64,000 bases of DNA from Scilla litardierei (GCA_030789695.1 CM061142.1:568221281-568285280); one strand, 5' to 3'. Counted from the stretch's first letter, positions 12,003-24,609 are shown. Numbers and translations are program-made. The notes: a model not told the origin generated them from the sequence alone.

Positions 12003-12755
12003 ATAGCAAGCCTTTTGACACTCCTATCAGTAAATGTGAGGCCTTAAGTCAAAGTTTATGCCTAAGATTGAAGAAGAGAAGAACCTAATGAGCAAGATTT
12101 CCTATGCCAGTGTAGTTGGTAGTCTTATGTACACTATGACATGTACAAGACTAGACTTTGTAGTTGGAATTGTTAGTAGATACAAATCCAACCTTGGCCA
12201 AGCACATTGGAAGGTAGTTAAGAGAATTTTGAGATATTTAAAGGGGACTAATGGTTATGCACTCTGCTAACAAGGAAGTAATCTGCAACTGAAGGGGTAC
12301 ACTGAAGCTTATTGGGAGGAGACCTCGATGAGAGGAAGTCTACCTCTGGATATGTCTTCTTACTTAACCATGGTACCATATCATGGAGTAGTAAGAAACA
12401 ATCATGCATAGCCCTATCCACGATGGAAGCAGAGTTTGTGGAATTCTCTGCAGCAGCCCAAGAGGTTATTTAGTTGAAAAGGTCCTTAGATCATTTAATT
12501 ATCGCAAGTGATTCTGATCCAGTTCTCGCTAAATGTGATAGTCAGACGGCTATTACATATACAAAGGATCCAAAGTACCATTGCAAAGCCAAACACATAG
12601 ATATCAAGTAAAAATTTACTAAGAAGGTAGTTGAACGTAAGGATAACAACATGAAGTACATACCTAAGCGGGATACGTGAGCGGATCTGTGTACTAAGCA
12701 TATTCCTAGAAATTGTTCTCGAAACACACAAGATCTCAAGGATTGCGTATAATAT
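12003..12755 (+). pseudogene. copia reverse transcriptase end and RNase H
   Basis: The plus strand carries the end of a copia reverse transcriptase (SYASVVGSLMYTMTCTR, then HWKVVKRILRYLKGT). After a stop and a frameshift comes the RNase H, with a [11 protein letters not shown] block near 12405-12440 and a KHIDIKY block near 12590. RNase H removes the RNA template during cDNA synthesis. The upstream parts of pol are missing, and the neighbouring copia remnant at 8506-11500 runs the other way, so they are either two insertions or a rearranged one. Confidence 0.75.
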
Positions 12756-13751
12756 AATGTACTTATATTTTGTATTTACTAAATGTTTATATATTAATGT
12801 CAATATATTTTGATATCATACTAAATTGTGAATGTTTTATGGAGCATTCTTAATTAAAAAGTATGCCAGATAGATGTAAGGTTAGCCTTCTCACACAAGT
12901 AACCATCTATATCATTTAAGAAATGAGTGGAGATGAGACAAGATTTAAGTTACTTGTTAGACAGATAATTATGAGTTCAAGATTAAAATCATAAGTCGAC
13001 TAATGACTAAGGAGTCATTATGGTTATAATGGTGAATTTAAGAATTCACATCATCTGTTTTAGATACTAGATGTGATTCCTAGTTGTTTGATGTGAGTAT
13101 ATTAGAGGACTCAAAGTTAAACATAATGATGTCTAATTATCATATTTACAACAGTATGTGTTGAGACATACACTCTATGAGAAAGGATAGAGTGTTGTAA
13201 CACATGTTTCATACCATGTGTACATAAGCAACCAAAGGGGTTAAACGTAAGTTTGATCTCAACTTACTGTTGTGTGAGATCCTAAGGCCTTGAGAGCCTT
13301 AATCCAGTACCCTTAGGACTCCGATTGGGTTCTTGATGTTTGGTTTAATGTTTGCTATCTTGAGATGTTGCCAAGAGATCGTGATGGATTCGGTCTGGCG
13401 GGGCATGCTTGGAAAAGAGAGTTAATCCAGGTTCAAGAGAATCACGAGAAGAGGAAGATCATTTCGAATATCACATTGATTTGTGTTCACTGGTGGACCA
13501 GTTGAACTTATATGAAATTCAGTTGTGAATGCAAAGTACATGAGATCAAGAGATAATACTTAATGTGATTAAGTGATATAGCGTGCTGTATACTTTTGAT
13601 ATACTCATATGAGTTGCTAAATACTCCTAACCATTATATAGCATCGAACGCATTCAGTATACCGGTTGCACGATCTATTTCCCTTGTATGAATTGGTACA
13701 CAATTATGGGAACAAGTTTCCTTATGTATCACATCATGTGTGAGTAGGAGA
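12756..13751 (+). other. 3' untranslated part of the copia remnant
   Basis: No gene is seen. The stretch runs from the end of RNase H to a polypurine-like GTAGGAGA followed by TGTTGG at 13752, consistent with the 3' untranslated region of the copia element. Confidence 0.5.
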
Positions 13752-14170
13752 TGTTGGTATATGATGGCTAAACCAAGTTATTTCACTCATAAGTGAGTAA
13801 TAACTTGGTAAATAAATCCATTAATGGAATGCCTAAGTATGAGACTAATGAAATGACACAAATATGTATACAAAGTAGTTTTTGGATGGTTGCTGTAACT
13901 ATAAAAAGTAGTAATGGTCTAAATTTGAATTATTAACAAGTGGGAAGTCTATAAGTAGCCTCCCCTCTACTGAGAATGGATAATTTTTTTGTAGAGAATA
14001 AATACTACCTAACTGCCTTCTTCTTCCACAAAAGAGTGCATCAAAAGAGAGAGATTTAGGTTGTGAGAACTAGTAGATTTTCCATCGTGTGATCATCTAT
14101 AACAACCGATGTAGAGAAGCTTTGGCAATCGATCATTCTGCTACACACCCAATAAGATTGGTAAGCATGT
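13752..14170 (+). repeat. probable copia 3' LTR
   Basis: It begins TGTTGGTATATG directly after a purine tract, as copia 3' LTRs do, and lies about 1 kb downstream of the RNase H remnant. The right edge is uncertain, because a different copia fragment begins by 14194. Confidence 0.5.
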
Positions 14171-14193
14171 GTAAGTATTAGTAAGCTTCCTTT

Positions 14194-14372
14194 ATGGATG
14201 ACAAATCCCTTCAAGTTCTATGGATGAGAAGAATTTTGAAATCCTTGAAGCAAGAACAAGAAGAAGGTGTTATGTGTGACAATAAGTCCACAATGCACCT
14301 TGCAAAGAATTATATCAATCAAAGAAGGACTAAGCATATTGATACAAGATACCATTTCAAAAGTGTTTCAGG
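14194..14372 (+). pseudogene. second copia RNase H fragment
   Basis: The frame reads a QVLWMRRIL block, then CDNKSTMHLAKN and RTKHIDTRYHF, typical of copia RNase H near its C-terminus. It stops abruptly where unrelated sequence begins at about 14373. It is a different copy from the remnant at 12003-12755. Confidence 0.75.
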
Positions 14373-15578
14373 GTGTTTTCTCACCGCTGGATGGTAGTCC
14401 GAAGGTCCGAATGTCATCGCTGTCTCGAGAGATGGGGACGGCCTTCAGAGTCAATCGACCGAGTATTCACTTGATTAGTAATGCACGGGTCTGATCAATG
14501 GTGCACCAAAAGGCACCTTCGATGGAATAACTGCCTCCGAGATCGGTCAGACGAACGGTCTCAAGCACGAGGGTGTTTAGGTCCGAGTGATGGGACACCG
14601 AAGAGAAGCTTCAGCAAGGTAATGTCTCTTTGGATCTGCAAAACGAAGAACTTGTCAGGGGGTCGGACCCTGGTTCCGACCAAGTCCCTTCCGATGCCTA
14701 AGTCAGATCTTGACTGAAATGTCCTTCAGTGGAACCGATCTTGGTTCATGGAGAGACCAAGCACGAGTTCTCGATCGAGCTATGGAGGATAAATATGAGG
14801 TGGATGAAGGTCTGAGGGGATTCGGTATACCTGGGTGTCAAGTATCCCAGATTCGAACTTTGCGATCTATTTTTTGGGTCTCTTATAGGAGTCCCATATG
14901 TCAATACCTTCATGGCATTTATCATTCCTCCCACCGTGCTCGCCTGCATTGATGGTCTCTTGAATGGCTATCAAGGCAGACGTAATGGTGGCTTCAATGT
15001 CAATCAAGGCAGACACAATTTGGGGAGCTGTTTCTCTCTTCATTTGAGATCAAACATTTACCGAATGGCAGTCTTGTGCCATTGCACATCGACCCGTTCC
15101 TGGGCCCCTTTGGGCAAGAGCCCAGTGCAGTTTTGGGCCTGGCAGTCGGTTCACCTCTCTCCAGCCCATTTGGCTGTTGTATCAATTGCCCTTATTTCTT
15201 GGGCCATTCGGCTTATGGCGGTTCAGTCTGAGGGATGTGATACATGTAGATTTGATGGGCGCATCAGTCGAGGCAGTGCATTAAATGAAAGTCATCATGG
15301 TGTGGGGCATCGAAAATTCTCCCGCCCCTTGGGCGCAGGATTTGAAGGGTCGCTCCCTTCGGGATGTCGACATGTTCTCTACCTTGAATGGTTTGGATTT
15401 AAAATCGTCACCCATATAAAACGACAGGGTTTAGAGGGGTTCACGCTTCGCTCTTCCTGATCCAGGTTCTACTCCTTTAGGAGAGTTTCCCTGTCTGTCC
15501 CATCTTTGGCATCCCTCTTCAAATTCTCTCAAGGTAATTCGCTTCTTTGTCTTCGTTTTTCTGATTGATGGAGAGGGG
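14373..15578 (+). promoter_or_regulatory. upstream region of the gypsy-type gene with TATA box
   Basis: This region is GC-richer than the copia remnants to its left and has no convincing coding frame. A TATA-like box (CCATATAAAA, 15412-15420) is followed by a pyrimidine-rich leader about 160 bp before the gene. It could be an LTR or leader of an old TAT-type element, but I cannot see both ends. Confidence 0.4.
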
Positions 15579-17030
15579 TTGAGGATTGGGAATTCACTTG
15601 GGGCTGACTATCCTATCGTGGCCATCGGAGCCCCTCTGTGCCTCAAGTTCAAAGCGGCCCTTGAGAAGGGTAAAGGTTTGCTTTTTGACGATTTGATCCG
15701 GCGAAGGGGTCCTTCCAGAGCTAAGGGATCTTGCGTCCCTATGGCTATTCTTGATGTGGTGTCTTCCGTTCCCTACTCCACAGTTGAGAAGATTAGGGCT
15801 GAGTGCCTCTCTTATCTGTACGGGGTCCGGGTCCCATTTCTTGACGAAAGGATCTGCTTTTCTGGGGCCCACGAGATCGGGGTGTACACCGAGACATTTT
15901 GGCTAGGGCTCTACTTCCCTCTTCACCCCTTCATTGTCTAGGTCTTAACCTCTCAACATGTGTCCATGTGCCATCTGACCCCATATTTGATCCCTTCATT
16001 GATCATCTTCGTTGTGATCTGTCAATTGCACAGGTTGGTGCCAACCTTGCCGCTCTTCTTCTATTTCCATCGGGTCCGATCTATCTCCTCCAGGAACATG
16101 GCTTCATATTGCTGCTAGGAGAGACATGTAATTCTTGTTGGGGTTGCCTCTTTGGGTTAGCAACTGGAAGAACGACTACGTTTTCGTCACCTTTCCCGGG
16201 GATGTCGAGATTCTTACTTGCTGGGGAAGTTCGGGCACCAAAGAGGTAGTGTTGACTCTTTTCGAGGCCGACCGAGCATCGATCGATTTTTTGATGGCCT
16301 TGCCTATGAAGGAGAGATCGAACTGGGTTGGACAATCTCCTCCTCAAGAATGTCATATGATCCCCTGGTAAAGCTGTGCTTTAGATTTCATTCTTCTTCT
16401 TAGCTTACCATGATTCTACTTTCTTCTGTAGGAATGCCAGGTCAGTAGTTCAAGCATCCTTATGACATGCACCAACTTATTTGACGAGGCTTCCAGGGCT
16501 CTCGGAGAAATCCCTCTGGCCACGCGTCGTACCGCTTGGAGGAGGAGATGCAACGGGCGGCCAAGACATCGGTCGGGACATTGAGGTCGACAGAAGCCCA
16601 CCCAGTCATAACTTCGGTTGTTGTGAATCCTCCCCCAATTGTGGGTGGTCTGATCAACATTCCTGACGACCCGGCCCTAGAAGTGGCGGGGGGAGGGGGC
16701 TTAGCCAGTTCCGAGGGGGATCCCTCTGAGCTGGTCAAGGGTCAAAGGAAGAAGAGAGAGCACTCTCCCTCGGGTTTTGAAACACCCGAGAAAAGGGTAA
16801 GCGAGGGAGGTGCTGACCTGGTGACCTCGGACCCGTCACCCATCCTTGGGGAGAGCTCATAGGCTCCGAGGAGGTTTCCTGACCCAGCCAAGCTGAACGA
16901 ACTCCCGTCGACCCGACTCGAATATTGTTGGTGCTCGAGCCCGTCCTTGAGACACCGTCTGGTGAGTCAGTCTTCGCAGACTACAGTGTAGTCGTTCATC
17001 TAGCGTAGAATTTCTCTCTTCTGAGGGATA
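15579..17030 (+). pseudogene. gypsy-type transposon protein gene, 5' half
   Basis: The translated pieces resemble the 'putative gypsy type transposon' domain found in plant TAT-lineage elements. Landmarks are a GVYTETFWLGLYFPLHPF block, then CHLTPYLIPSL, then PTLPLFFYFHRV, and finally SNWKNDYVFV near 16160. There is an in-frame TAG just after the first block, and shifts occur further on. A GT...AG stretch at about 16369-16431 looks like an intron. A Ser/Pro-rich segment with a KKREHSPSG block follows. The frame has no clear ATG at 15579 (TTG there), so the true start is unsure. The gene is split at 17034 by the Athila-like element and continues at 30727. Confidence 0.6.
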
Positions 17031-17034
17031 GCTC
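17030..17034. repeat. target duplication, left copy (agctc)
   Basis: AGCTC precedes the 5' LTR and TGCTC (30722-30726) follows the 3' LTR. They agree in four of five bases, as expected for an ageing 5-bp target duplication. Confidence 0.6.
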
Positions 17035-18623
17035 TGACGTGCATTTATATTTCATATATTCGCGCACGTTTTCTTCGTATTTTTCCCGTTATTTTCCGCT
17101 GTCTTGTATTCGTTTTCTCGTGTTTTCTTGTTTTCTTTCACTTTTCCGTGTTTTTGTATATTTGCAGGAGTTTACTGGCGTAGGGGACATAAAACGATGA
17201 TATCATGAGTCTCCGGAGCAACGGGAGGAGTCACGCGTGATCTAGGGGGTCAAACGATGAAGATCGCATCTTTCAGCCCCTCACCCGACCAGTTGGTCAC
17301 TTCCAACCGATCGGGTGATGCACGCATGCACCACCCGGACACAAGCTGAAGCGGGCGAAAAGTCAACCGATCGGTTCAGAGGCCGGTTCACAACGCCCCA
17401 ACTCTATGGAATTTGATGCTGAATGCCAACCGATCGGGTGACCTTCACCCGATCGGTTCACCTGTAGCCAATTCTCCGAAGCCAAGACACGGAGAGCTCA
17501 ACCGACCGGTTCACCCGACGGCACGAAGATCCAACTGATCAGCTCCAACCCTCAACCGACCGTGCCACATGACCGGGTGAAGTCCCGTGCTGAACTGCCA
17601 AAGAAACGAAGCAGGTCACCCGATCGGTTGACATTTCAACCGATCGGGTGATATCGTATTCTATATATAGGACCCCTAGGTTTTCCAGAAACGAGAGTTG
17701 TTATTTTTTGCTGTTTTTTCTCTCTTGACGGCTGTAATTTTATAGATATTTGTAAGTTTTCCGATCTTTGTTAAACTTTAATATAGTGTTATTAGCATTG
17801 CTCTTACTGCTTTCCAATCGCTTGATCATGTTTTTAATGGTTTATTTTGATTTAGATCGCTTTTTAGTAAATATGTGTGAGTAGTTCCCAAATCTGGGAT
17901 TTTGGTGGAAACCCCTTCGCGGGTTCTCCCCGATGAGTCCATAGGACTAGGAAATCGATAGGGATTAGGAATCTACCGGTTACGCGGGGTGTTTTATTGT
18001 CATCGGCGGGAAAAAGACCGCCTTTGACCATTGGGCCAAGGGGGAATAAACTTGGCGGTTGACTTCCTAGCCATAGCTCATGCCCTTAGCGTAAACGTCG
18101 AATCCTAGCGTGCGGGAGCGGCAGGATGAGGCGTTGGGAGTTATCGTTGCGAGCTTAGTGCTCCCAGAGTCGGTCAGTGTTAATAGACATGGGAATGCCC
18201 ACTGACTGAACCCGGGAAGTCCGGCGTATCATCCTGGGCACCGACCAGAATATCGGGCCCAGGGACGCTGGTACCACTCTTAGAGGCAACGTCTCACCAT
18301 TAGACCCTAATTCCGATCGTTATCCTACCCGTAGGCCGTATCGGCGAGAATCGCACGATAGGGTGGAAACCGAAGTCCCGGGTTTTCCCTTTATATTGTT
18401 TATCCCTCGCATTCTATTTTCTGTGACAACTCATCATCCGATTCGGGCTAGCTCGCCCATGGGGTGAATCCGATCCTTCTTGGCATAAGCACAACCACGC
18501 CTCCCTGAGTTCGACCCACAAGCCACACTACAACACCGTGCGCTTGCGGTTACAAATATTTAATTCTCACGCTCCCAATAATATATTGCACACATCTGAC
18601 ATGCGCAAAAGCGAGGGACGTCA
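17035..18623 (+). repeat. 5' LTR, Athila-like
   Basis: The LTR is 1,589 bp, from TGACGT to ACGTCA. It contains the box cluster and TATA box, then a long leader shared almost base for base with the 3' LTR. Confidence 0.92.
17281..17670 (+). promoter_or_regulatory. LTR promoter: ACCGATCGG boxes plus TATA
   Basis: About ten boxes such as CAACCGATCGGGTGA and its reverse form CACCCGATCGGTTGA lie between 17281 and 17651. The TATA box CTATATATAG (17661-17670) begins 10 bp after the last box. Some boxes are decayed (GACCGG instead of GATCGG), as after methylated-cytosine change or drift. The same block is repeated in the 3' LTR (29377-29765). Confidence 0.65.
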
Positions 18624-18631
18624 AGCTTTTA

Positions 18632-18649
18632 TGGTGCCGTTGCCGGGGA
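18632..18649 (+). other. primer binding site, tRNA-Asp type
   Basis: TGGTGCCGTTGCCGGGGA starts 8 bp after the LTR. It matches the tRNA-Asp 3' end except for one base (GGTGCC for GGCGCC). Confidence 0.85.
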
Positions 18650-18824
18650 GGCAACGTGCTTGTTATTTTAGGATTTCATGAACCTTTGAGTCTAGCTCAC
18701 ATCTCTATCTCGCGATAATTTTCGCATTCTTCTTTTTCCTTTTTATTTTCTTATTTTTATTTTTTGTTTTCTATATTATCTGTTTCTTTCCCACTTTTCA
18801 CTTCACGGGTGTTTGTTGTTTTTC

Positions 18825-21553
18825 ATGCGCAAGAGTTCAAGAAGTCTCGACGACTTGATTCCCGTTGATCCGGAGATAAACGCCACCCTAAGGCGTTTGG
18901 CCGCCGAGAAGCGAAGAAGAGAGGATCCTGAAACCATGGGGGAGAACACCCCGCCTCACAAGTCCCTGTTGGAGTACTCGATGCCATCCATCGAGTCCAC
19001 CTTCGCCATCCGTCCTCCTGCTATTACAGTGCAAAGCTTCGAGCTTAAGCCGTCTTTGGTGACGTGGATCCAGCAGGATCAATTTTCGGGTGCACCCATG
19101 GAGAGCCCCATCGAACATTTGGACTCCTTCTTGGAGAAATGTGACACCTTCCGGATAAACTGTGTCACAACTGAAGTGATCCGTCTGAAGCTATTCCCCT
19201 TCTCTCTGAGAGATAAGGCTAAGCTGTGGCTTAGGGGGAAGGACCCGAATACGTTCAACACTTGGGAGAAGCTTTCAAACGCTTTTCTAACGAAGTTCTT
19301 TCCTCCGGGGAAGACCATGAAGCTGAGGAGTGAAATCTCCTCCTTCTCCCAAGCCAGCCACGAGTCTCTGCATGAAGCATGGACCAGATACAAGGAAATG
19401 CAGCGGAGATGTCCCCACCATGAGCTCCCCAAGTAACAGATCATAAATCTGTTCTATAATGGGTTGAGGGATGATTTGAAATCTTCCATGGATGCCGCGG
19501 CTGGAGGGTCCTTTATGTCAAGAAGTGAAGAAGATGCCGGACAAATTCTAGAAAATATGGCATCAACAATGAGCGGTGGTGTGATGAGAGAGCCACGCCT
19601 AGATCTGGCGGCATCCACAGGGTCGAGGACGTCGACAAATTATCCAGCAAGTTTGACTTGCTGTCGACCCAGATCTCCGCACTCATGGTAGGAGCCGATG
19701 GCACCGGTACACAACATATTGCCACGGTGGAAACATAAGTCATGGGGGAATTCGACGGGGGTGACATCTCACCACTGTTGGACCAAGCGAGCGCACTGTT
19801 CTACAATCCTATGGGAAATGAGCCGTATCCACCACGGACTAGTTCCAACCCGGCCTACTCTCCAAACAACCGGAATCATCCCAACCTTAGCTACCGGGGA
19901 CCGTATCAGCCGCCGCCGCCTCAGCAGCAACAACAACAGATATATCAGCCGGCTAGGCCTCAGCAGCAGCAGTTTCAGAAGCAACAACCTCTACAACAGT
20001 ATCAACAATATGCCCCCAGGAATCTGCAGCCCATCCAGCAGCAATATGGCCAGCAGAGGGCCATCTCTCCGGTTGAGTCCCTCTTGACTCAATACATCGC
20101 CAACCAGGAGAAGATAAATTTAAACCTGGAGATGGGACAGAGAGTTCTAACTGATCAGGTGACCCACCTGGGGTTACAAGTGGCGAACCTTCAGAGGCCG
20201 AAGAATCTATTACCGCCACAACCTGAAGTGAACCCATGGGGGGTGAATCAGACCTTGGCACTCACGCATGAGCATGCGAAGGTGTCCGCAATCGTCTTGA
20301 GGAGCGGAACACAAATCCCCACAAGAGTGCCCCCCAAGGAACCGGAAGCACCATTGGTTGTTGGACGACCAATTGAAAAACTGAATGACGACGGTGCTTC
20401 GTTGCCAAAGCCAACTACTCCGGAGGGAGTCCATGAAGAGGAGAAGAAAAAGGATGAGGAAGGGAACCTCAGAGTATTCAAGCCCGTTGTGCCTTTTCCA
20501 CAATGGCTTGCCCAAGCCAAAATAGAGGAGAAGTATGGCAAATTCTTTGCCATGGTCAAAGATCTGAGCTTGCAAATCCCCTTCCTCGAAGCTATCGAGA
20601 CGATTCCCTCCTACGCCAAATTTCTAAAGGACATGGTGACAAGAGGATCCAGAAAGGAGAAGGTCGTATTAACGGCGGAGTGCAGCGCCCTCATTCAGCG
20701 TGCAAATCCGCCCAAGCTTAAAGACCCGGGAAGTTTCTCCATCCCTTGTTCGATTGGGGAAGTGCAAATCCAGAGGGCGCTCGTCGATCTAGGAGCGAGC
20801 GTCATTCTAATGCCCCTATCTCTATACAGGAGAATAGGGATGGGAGACTTGGAGCCCACCGGAATGACATTATAGCTTGCAGACCGTTCGGTCAAATACC
20901 CGGTGGGGGTAGTAGACGACCTACCTGTTGATGTGAGTGGAGTGCAAGTGCCGGTGGATTTTGTGGTGATGGACATGCCGGAAGATAAGCACACCCCTAT
21001 TATCCTTGGATGGCCTTTCATGGCCACTGTCGGCGTTTTGATAGACATGAAGAATGGGAAGCTTTCCCTTAACGTCGGGAAAGAAAAATTCGAATTTGAC
21101 TTGGGGTTGTCAATGAAGCACCCCGATCCCCCGGATGATCCAAGATGCAATGTGCTGGAGTTGGAAGAAGAGAGGGCTGTGGAGGCAAGCTCCTGGGAGA
21201 TTCTTTCAAGAAATCCCCCTGATAGCTTGGGAGACCTTGGAGAGCAAGTTGGATCACCAAAGAAAGAAGTTGCTGATGAGGCGGTCGCCCAACATGTGAC
21301 CCCTCTCGGATTCCCAAAAGCTCCTCCTACGAGTAGAAAAGGCAAAGAGCCCATGGGGCTCACCGGAGATGAGGTCCAGATCCTTAAACGAGTGGCGGTG
21401 GATGCCAATATGAGGGAGAAGCCCCCGGACCCCATCAACAAATGGAGAGTCGTCGAACAAGTTTTCTTGTCGCCACCGACTATGCCAAGAGATACCAGCT
21501 CCGAAGCTGAAGCGATGCCAAACTTTGGGCATCACCCGTATCGCCCACCTTGA
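18825..21553 (+). pseudogene. Athila-like gag-protease
   Basis: It starts at ATG 18825 (MRKSSRSLDDL), with about 200 intact gag residues including the core KLFPFSLRDKAKLWLRG. A stop at 19434 sits in the block before QIINLFYNGL, followed by a frameshift. The frame is open again from 19742: a Gln-rich linker (about 19910-20070), a heptad-rich stretch, then the protease with DLGAS near 20790. An in-frame TAG at 20873 splits the protease before the HTPIILGWPFMAT flap-side block. The C-terminal extension ends at 21553 with nothing of pol after it. Order and motifs are those of Athila. Three lesions make this copy inactive. Confidence 0.88.
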
Positions 21554-21747
21554 ACATCATCTGCGGGTGTCGAGCTAACGACGTTAAACAAAAGCGTTTC
21601 ATGGGAGGCAGCACATGCTCTATACATTTGTTTCCAATTTTTAGGACTATTTTTAACTTTATTTTATCTACTTTAATAAATAAATCCAGCCGCAAGAACT
21701 TCGGTTGAGGGACTTATGCCATTTGTGGAATTTTGCAGAAAACAAGG

Positions 21748-22115
21748 CCCCAACCGATCGGTTGATAACTCACCCGATCGGTTGGGATGTATCAGCTGCC
21801 GGCCGTATCAGTCACTCAACGAACCGATCGGGTGAAGGCATGTGAGACCTGTTGGCAGACTAGGTGAACTGGGGCTGAAGTCTTTGGAAATTTTCAGATT
21901 TTTTCAACCGATCAGGTGATGAGAAGCATGACCGGTTGATAGACCGGGTGAGCTGTACCAAACTCTCGGGAAAATTTTTGGAGCGGCCAACCGATCGGGT
22001 GAGTGATCAACCGACCGGTTCGCCTGTAGCGTCTCTTCAGCTGAAAATCTCGACCTAATAGTCAACCGATCGGGTGACAACTCACCCGATCGGTTCGACT
22101 TAAACCCTATAAATA
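21748..22115 (+). promoter_or_regulatory. internal promoter-like region: box cluster plus TATA
   Basis: About ten near-palindromic boxes with core ACCGATCGG lie between 21748 and 22097. The TATA-like CCTATAAATAA starts about 10 bp after the last box, the same spacing as in the LTR. The region sits between protease and ORF1 and recurs in the minus-strand copy (2412-2790). It probably drives a separate ORF1 transcript. Confidence 0.6.
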
Positions 22116-22251
22116 AACCCCCCCACCCGTTCGTTTTCTCGCCCGATCTCATAGAATTCGTCGTCATTTCGTCTCCCCCGCTCTCCCAACGGCTGGAAAA
22201 CTTCTCCCACGACCTCCACTCCCCATCTAGCCTCTCTCTCCACCTACCCCT

Positions 22252-22295
<44 letters not shown>

Positions 22296-22550
22296 CCATT
22301 TCGCTTTCTCAAGCCCTAATCCCCCCATTTTCGGATTTTTCGCTGAAGAGAAGTGCCGCGGCTCCACACTCCATCCGATTGCACGGTATTGGGGTCAATT
22401 TCAAGCAAGGAACTCCAACCTCTGCTGGGTAACTTCGCTCCACTCCTCAAATTTTACTTTTTACCCTAGAATTTCTACTTGCTTGATTGTTTGTGTGTGC
22501 GTGTTTTTATCATATTCTACACTCATTTGCATCACACTCACGCACCCACT
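22116..22550 (+). other. ORF1 leader with (CT)n microsatellite
   Basis: A pyrimidine-rich leader downstream of the internal TATA box. It contains a pure CT run at about 22254-22292. There is no reading frame of note before the ATG at 22551. Confidence 0.7.
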
Positions 22551-24609
22551 ATGGCCCGAGAACGAGATAAGGGGAAGAGTATCATGCGGGAGGAGGAACC
22601 GTCTCGAAAGAGACGCAAACAAACACGTCCTCCTCCCAATACACCACGAGCACTATCACTAGCCCCTCCCCCACCTGTTATCCCCCCTCCAGACCCAATG
22701 ATGGGTCTGCATGGGTATCAATTTAGGAACCAAGAGCACAAAGACTTCTACCATAGACTTGATGCTCGGGGGCATCTGTCGACCAAGTTTGCCCACACCC
22801 AATCGCTTATCGATCTCGGTGTCTTCACCGAGGTCGAGGCTCTTTTCGCGAACTTAGGTTGGTTAGCCTTCCTGAACACCACCGCTGTGTCTTACCCGTC
22901 CCTCACACTAGAATTTCTATCCACACTTGTCTGTGAGTCGGGGTCGACCGTCATTTTTCGGGTGCGTAAAAAAACCATCCGCACCAACCTGAACACGATC
23001 AATGATATATTTGGTTTCCCCATCCTTGGGGACGATGCTATCCGACTCTACGGGTATCCTCCCAAATTCGACGTCGATAACTTTTGGTTCCGCCTCACCT
23101 TACTCCCTCGCTATCCCTGAGGTAAGGCCAAGGCCTCCTCAATCATCCATCCTATATTCCGTCTGGCCCATCGGATCATATCATCCGCATTTTCCCCCAG
23201 GGATGAGTTAGGCACTGTGACCATCCCTGATCTTTTCATTTCTATGGGCCATGACTTTACCTTTCGTTCGAGACGATGATGGGATTAGCTTTAGGGCCCC
23301 TACTGTCCCCGTCCATGCCGGCGACTAGCTTATTTACCAGCTCCTCGAGATTAGTCGGGCCGGCAAAGGCAAGCTTTGCTGTGGGGGAATAATCACTATC
23401 ATTGCTTCTTGTCCCCAATTTAATATCCACATCCCTCGAGCTCTTCCCGTTGCCGCAGGACCATCACATCTAGATCTTGATGTCCTACGGCATATTCATA
23501 TGATTAAGCCCCGCCCTGATCGTCGTTTCAATTTAAACTACGGCCACCCCCCAGCCCCCTACACCATTCTCCCCAACCCCGCTTGCATGACTATTGCTGT
23601 AGTGGGAGATTGGACTTTTCCGCCCGATCCCGAGTTTCTAGCAGGGTTGCGCCTTCCTTTCTTTCCCCCGGACGCACGCAGACCACCTTCCCCTGCCGCC
23701 CACTTAGGCGAGCAGGATATTCCTGCGTCCAGGGGAGATATCAGGGCTGGCCCGAGTCACACCACCCGTGCTCCTGGCCCTATCACTGCTGAGGATCTTT
23801 CTACAGCCATCTCCGGCCTTGTGTCCAGTGCCGGCATGACCACTGCCGCCGGCACTACTTCCACATCACTTCCCGGCACCACTTCTGCTTCACGTCAGTC
23901 CGCTTCTTTTGATCGCCACCAGGCCTCAGCTCGTCTTGCTCTCGAGGCCGAGGTCGTTGCTCTCCGTGCTCTCGCCATGTCCTCTGTCCCCTCGGACCCA
24001 TCACCGTCCTCCTTTCTCACTCACCCACATTTCCTCACACTTGAGAGGAACGTGGCCGCTATCCTCCGCCTTCTCACTCACGTCCATGGACCACCACCAC
24101 CCACACCACACCCCTCGCCACCACCTTCACCCCCTCGACGATCGTCTCCTCCCCCATCACATTCTTCCTCTACACCATCCCACCCATCCCCACCTCCTTC
24201 ACCCCCACCTAGGCGATCATCTCCCCCTCCCACATCTATTCCCATCCCCGTATCCACTTCTCCTCTCACGACCACTTCTGTCGCCCCCACGCCACCTCCT
24301 CCCTCCTCCACCGTCACTGCATATGTGCGCCGCAAGAAATTGCAGGTGCGCTCCAAATCTCTCCCACCACCACCCACTATCGTCACCATCACGTCTTCTC
24401 TCCCTATTTCTATCCCTTCTACCACCTCCTTGATCACCGTACTTCCACCACCACCCACCTCCACCGACACTCTACCCATCATTCACACCCCCACTGCACC
24501 TATTCCTCCACCTCTTTCCCCACTTCTCTGCACACCCTCTGCCTCCCCTGACCACCCATCCACACCCTCTTCGGAGGAGGGCGAGGACTCCCCATCTCTT
24601 GCTTTTTGA
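22551..24609 (+). pseudogene. ATHILA ORF1-like gene
   Basis: The ATG at 22551 opens MARERDKGK, a basic Pro-rich N-terminus. The ORF1-like domain follows (LTLEFLSTLVCESG, then INDIFGFPILGDDA, then FWFRLTLLP). The first frame ends with TGA at 23118-23120 directly before GGTAAGG, which looks like a splice donor, and the next codons continue the domain in the same frame. A frameshift lies near 23240 and a further stop near 23327. The last part is open from 23500 to 24609: a WTFPPDPEF block, then a long Pro/Ser-rich tail (about 24085-24560). Function is unknown; some Athila relatives have env-like genes in this position, but I see no signal peptide or membrane span here. Confidence 0.7.

Noticed and set aside
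20790..20810. DLGAS as a damaged protease active site
   Set aside because: Leu in the second position is usual in Athila-type proteases and occurs in both copies here.
24078..24482. Gly/Val-rich minus-strand frame
   Set aside because: It is the shadow of the Pro-rich tail of the ORF1-like gene on the plus strand.
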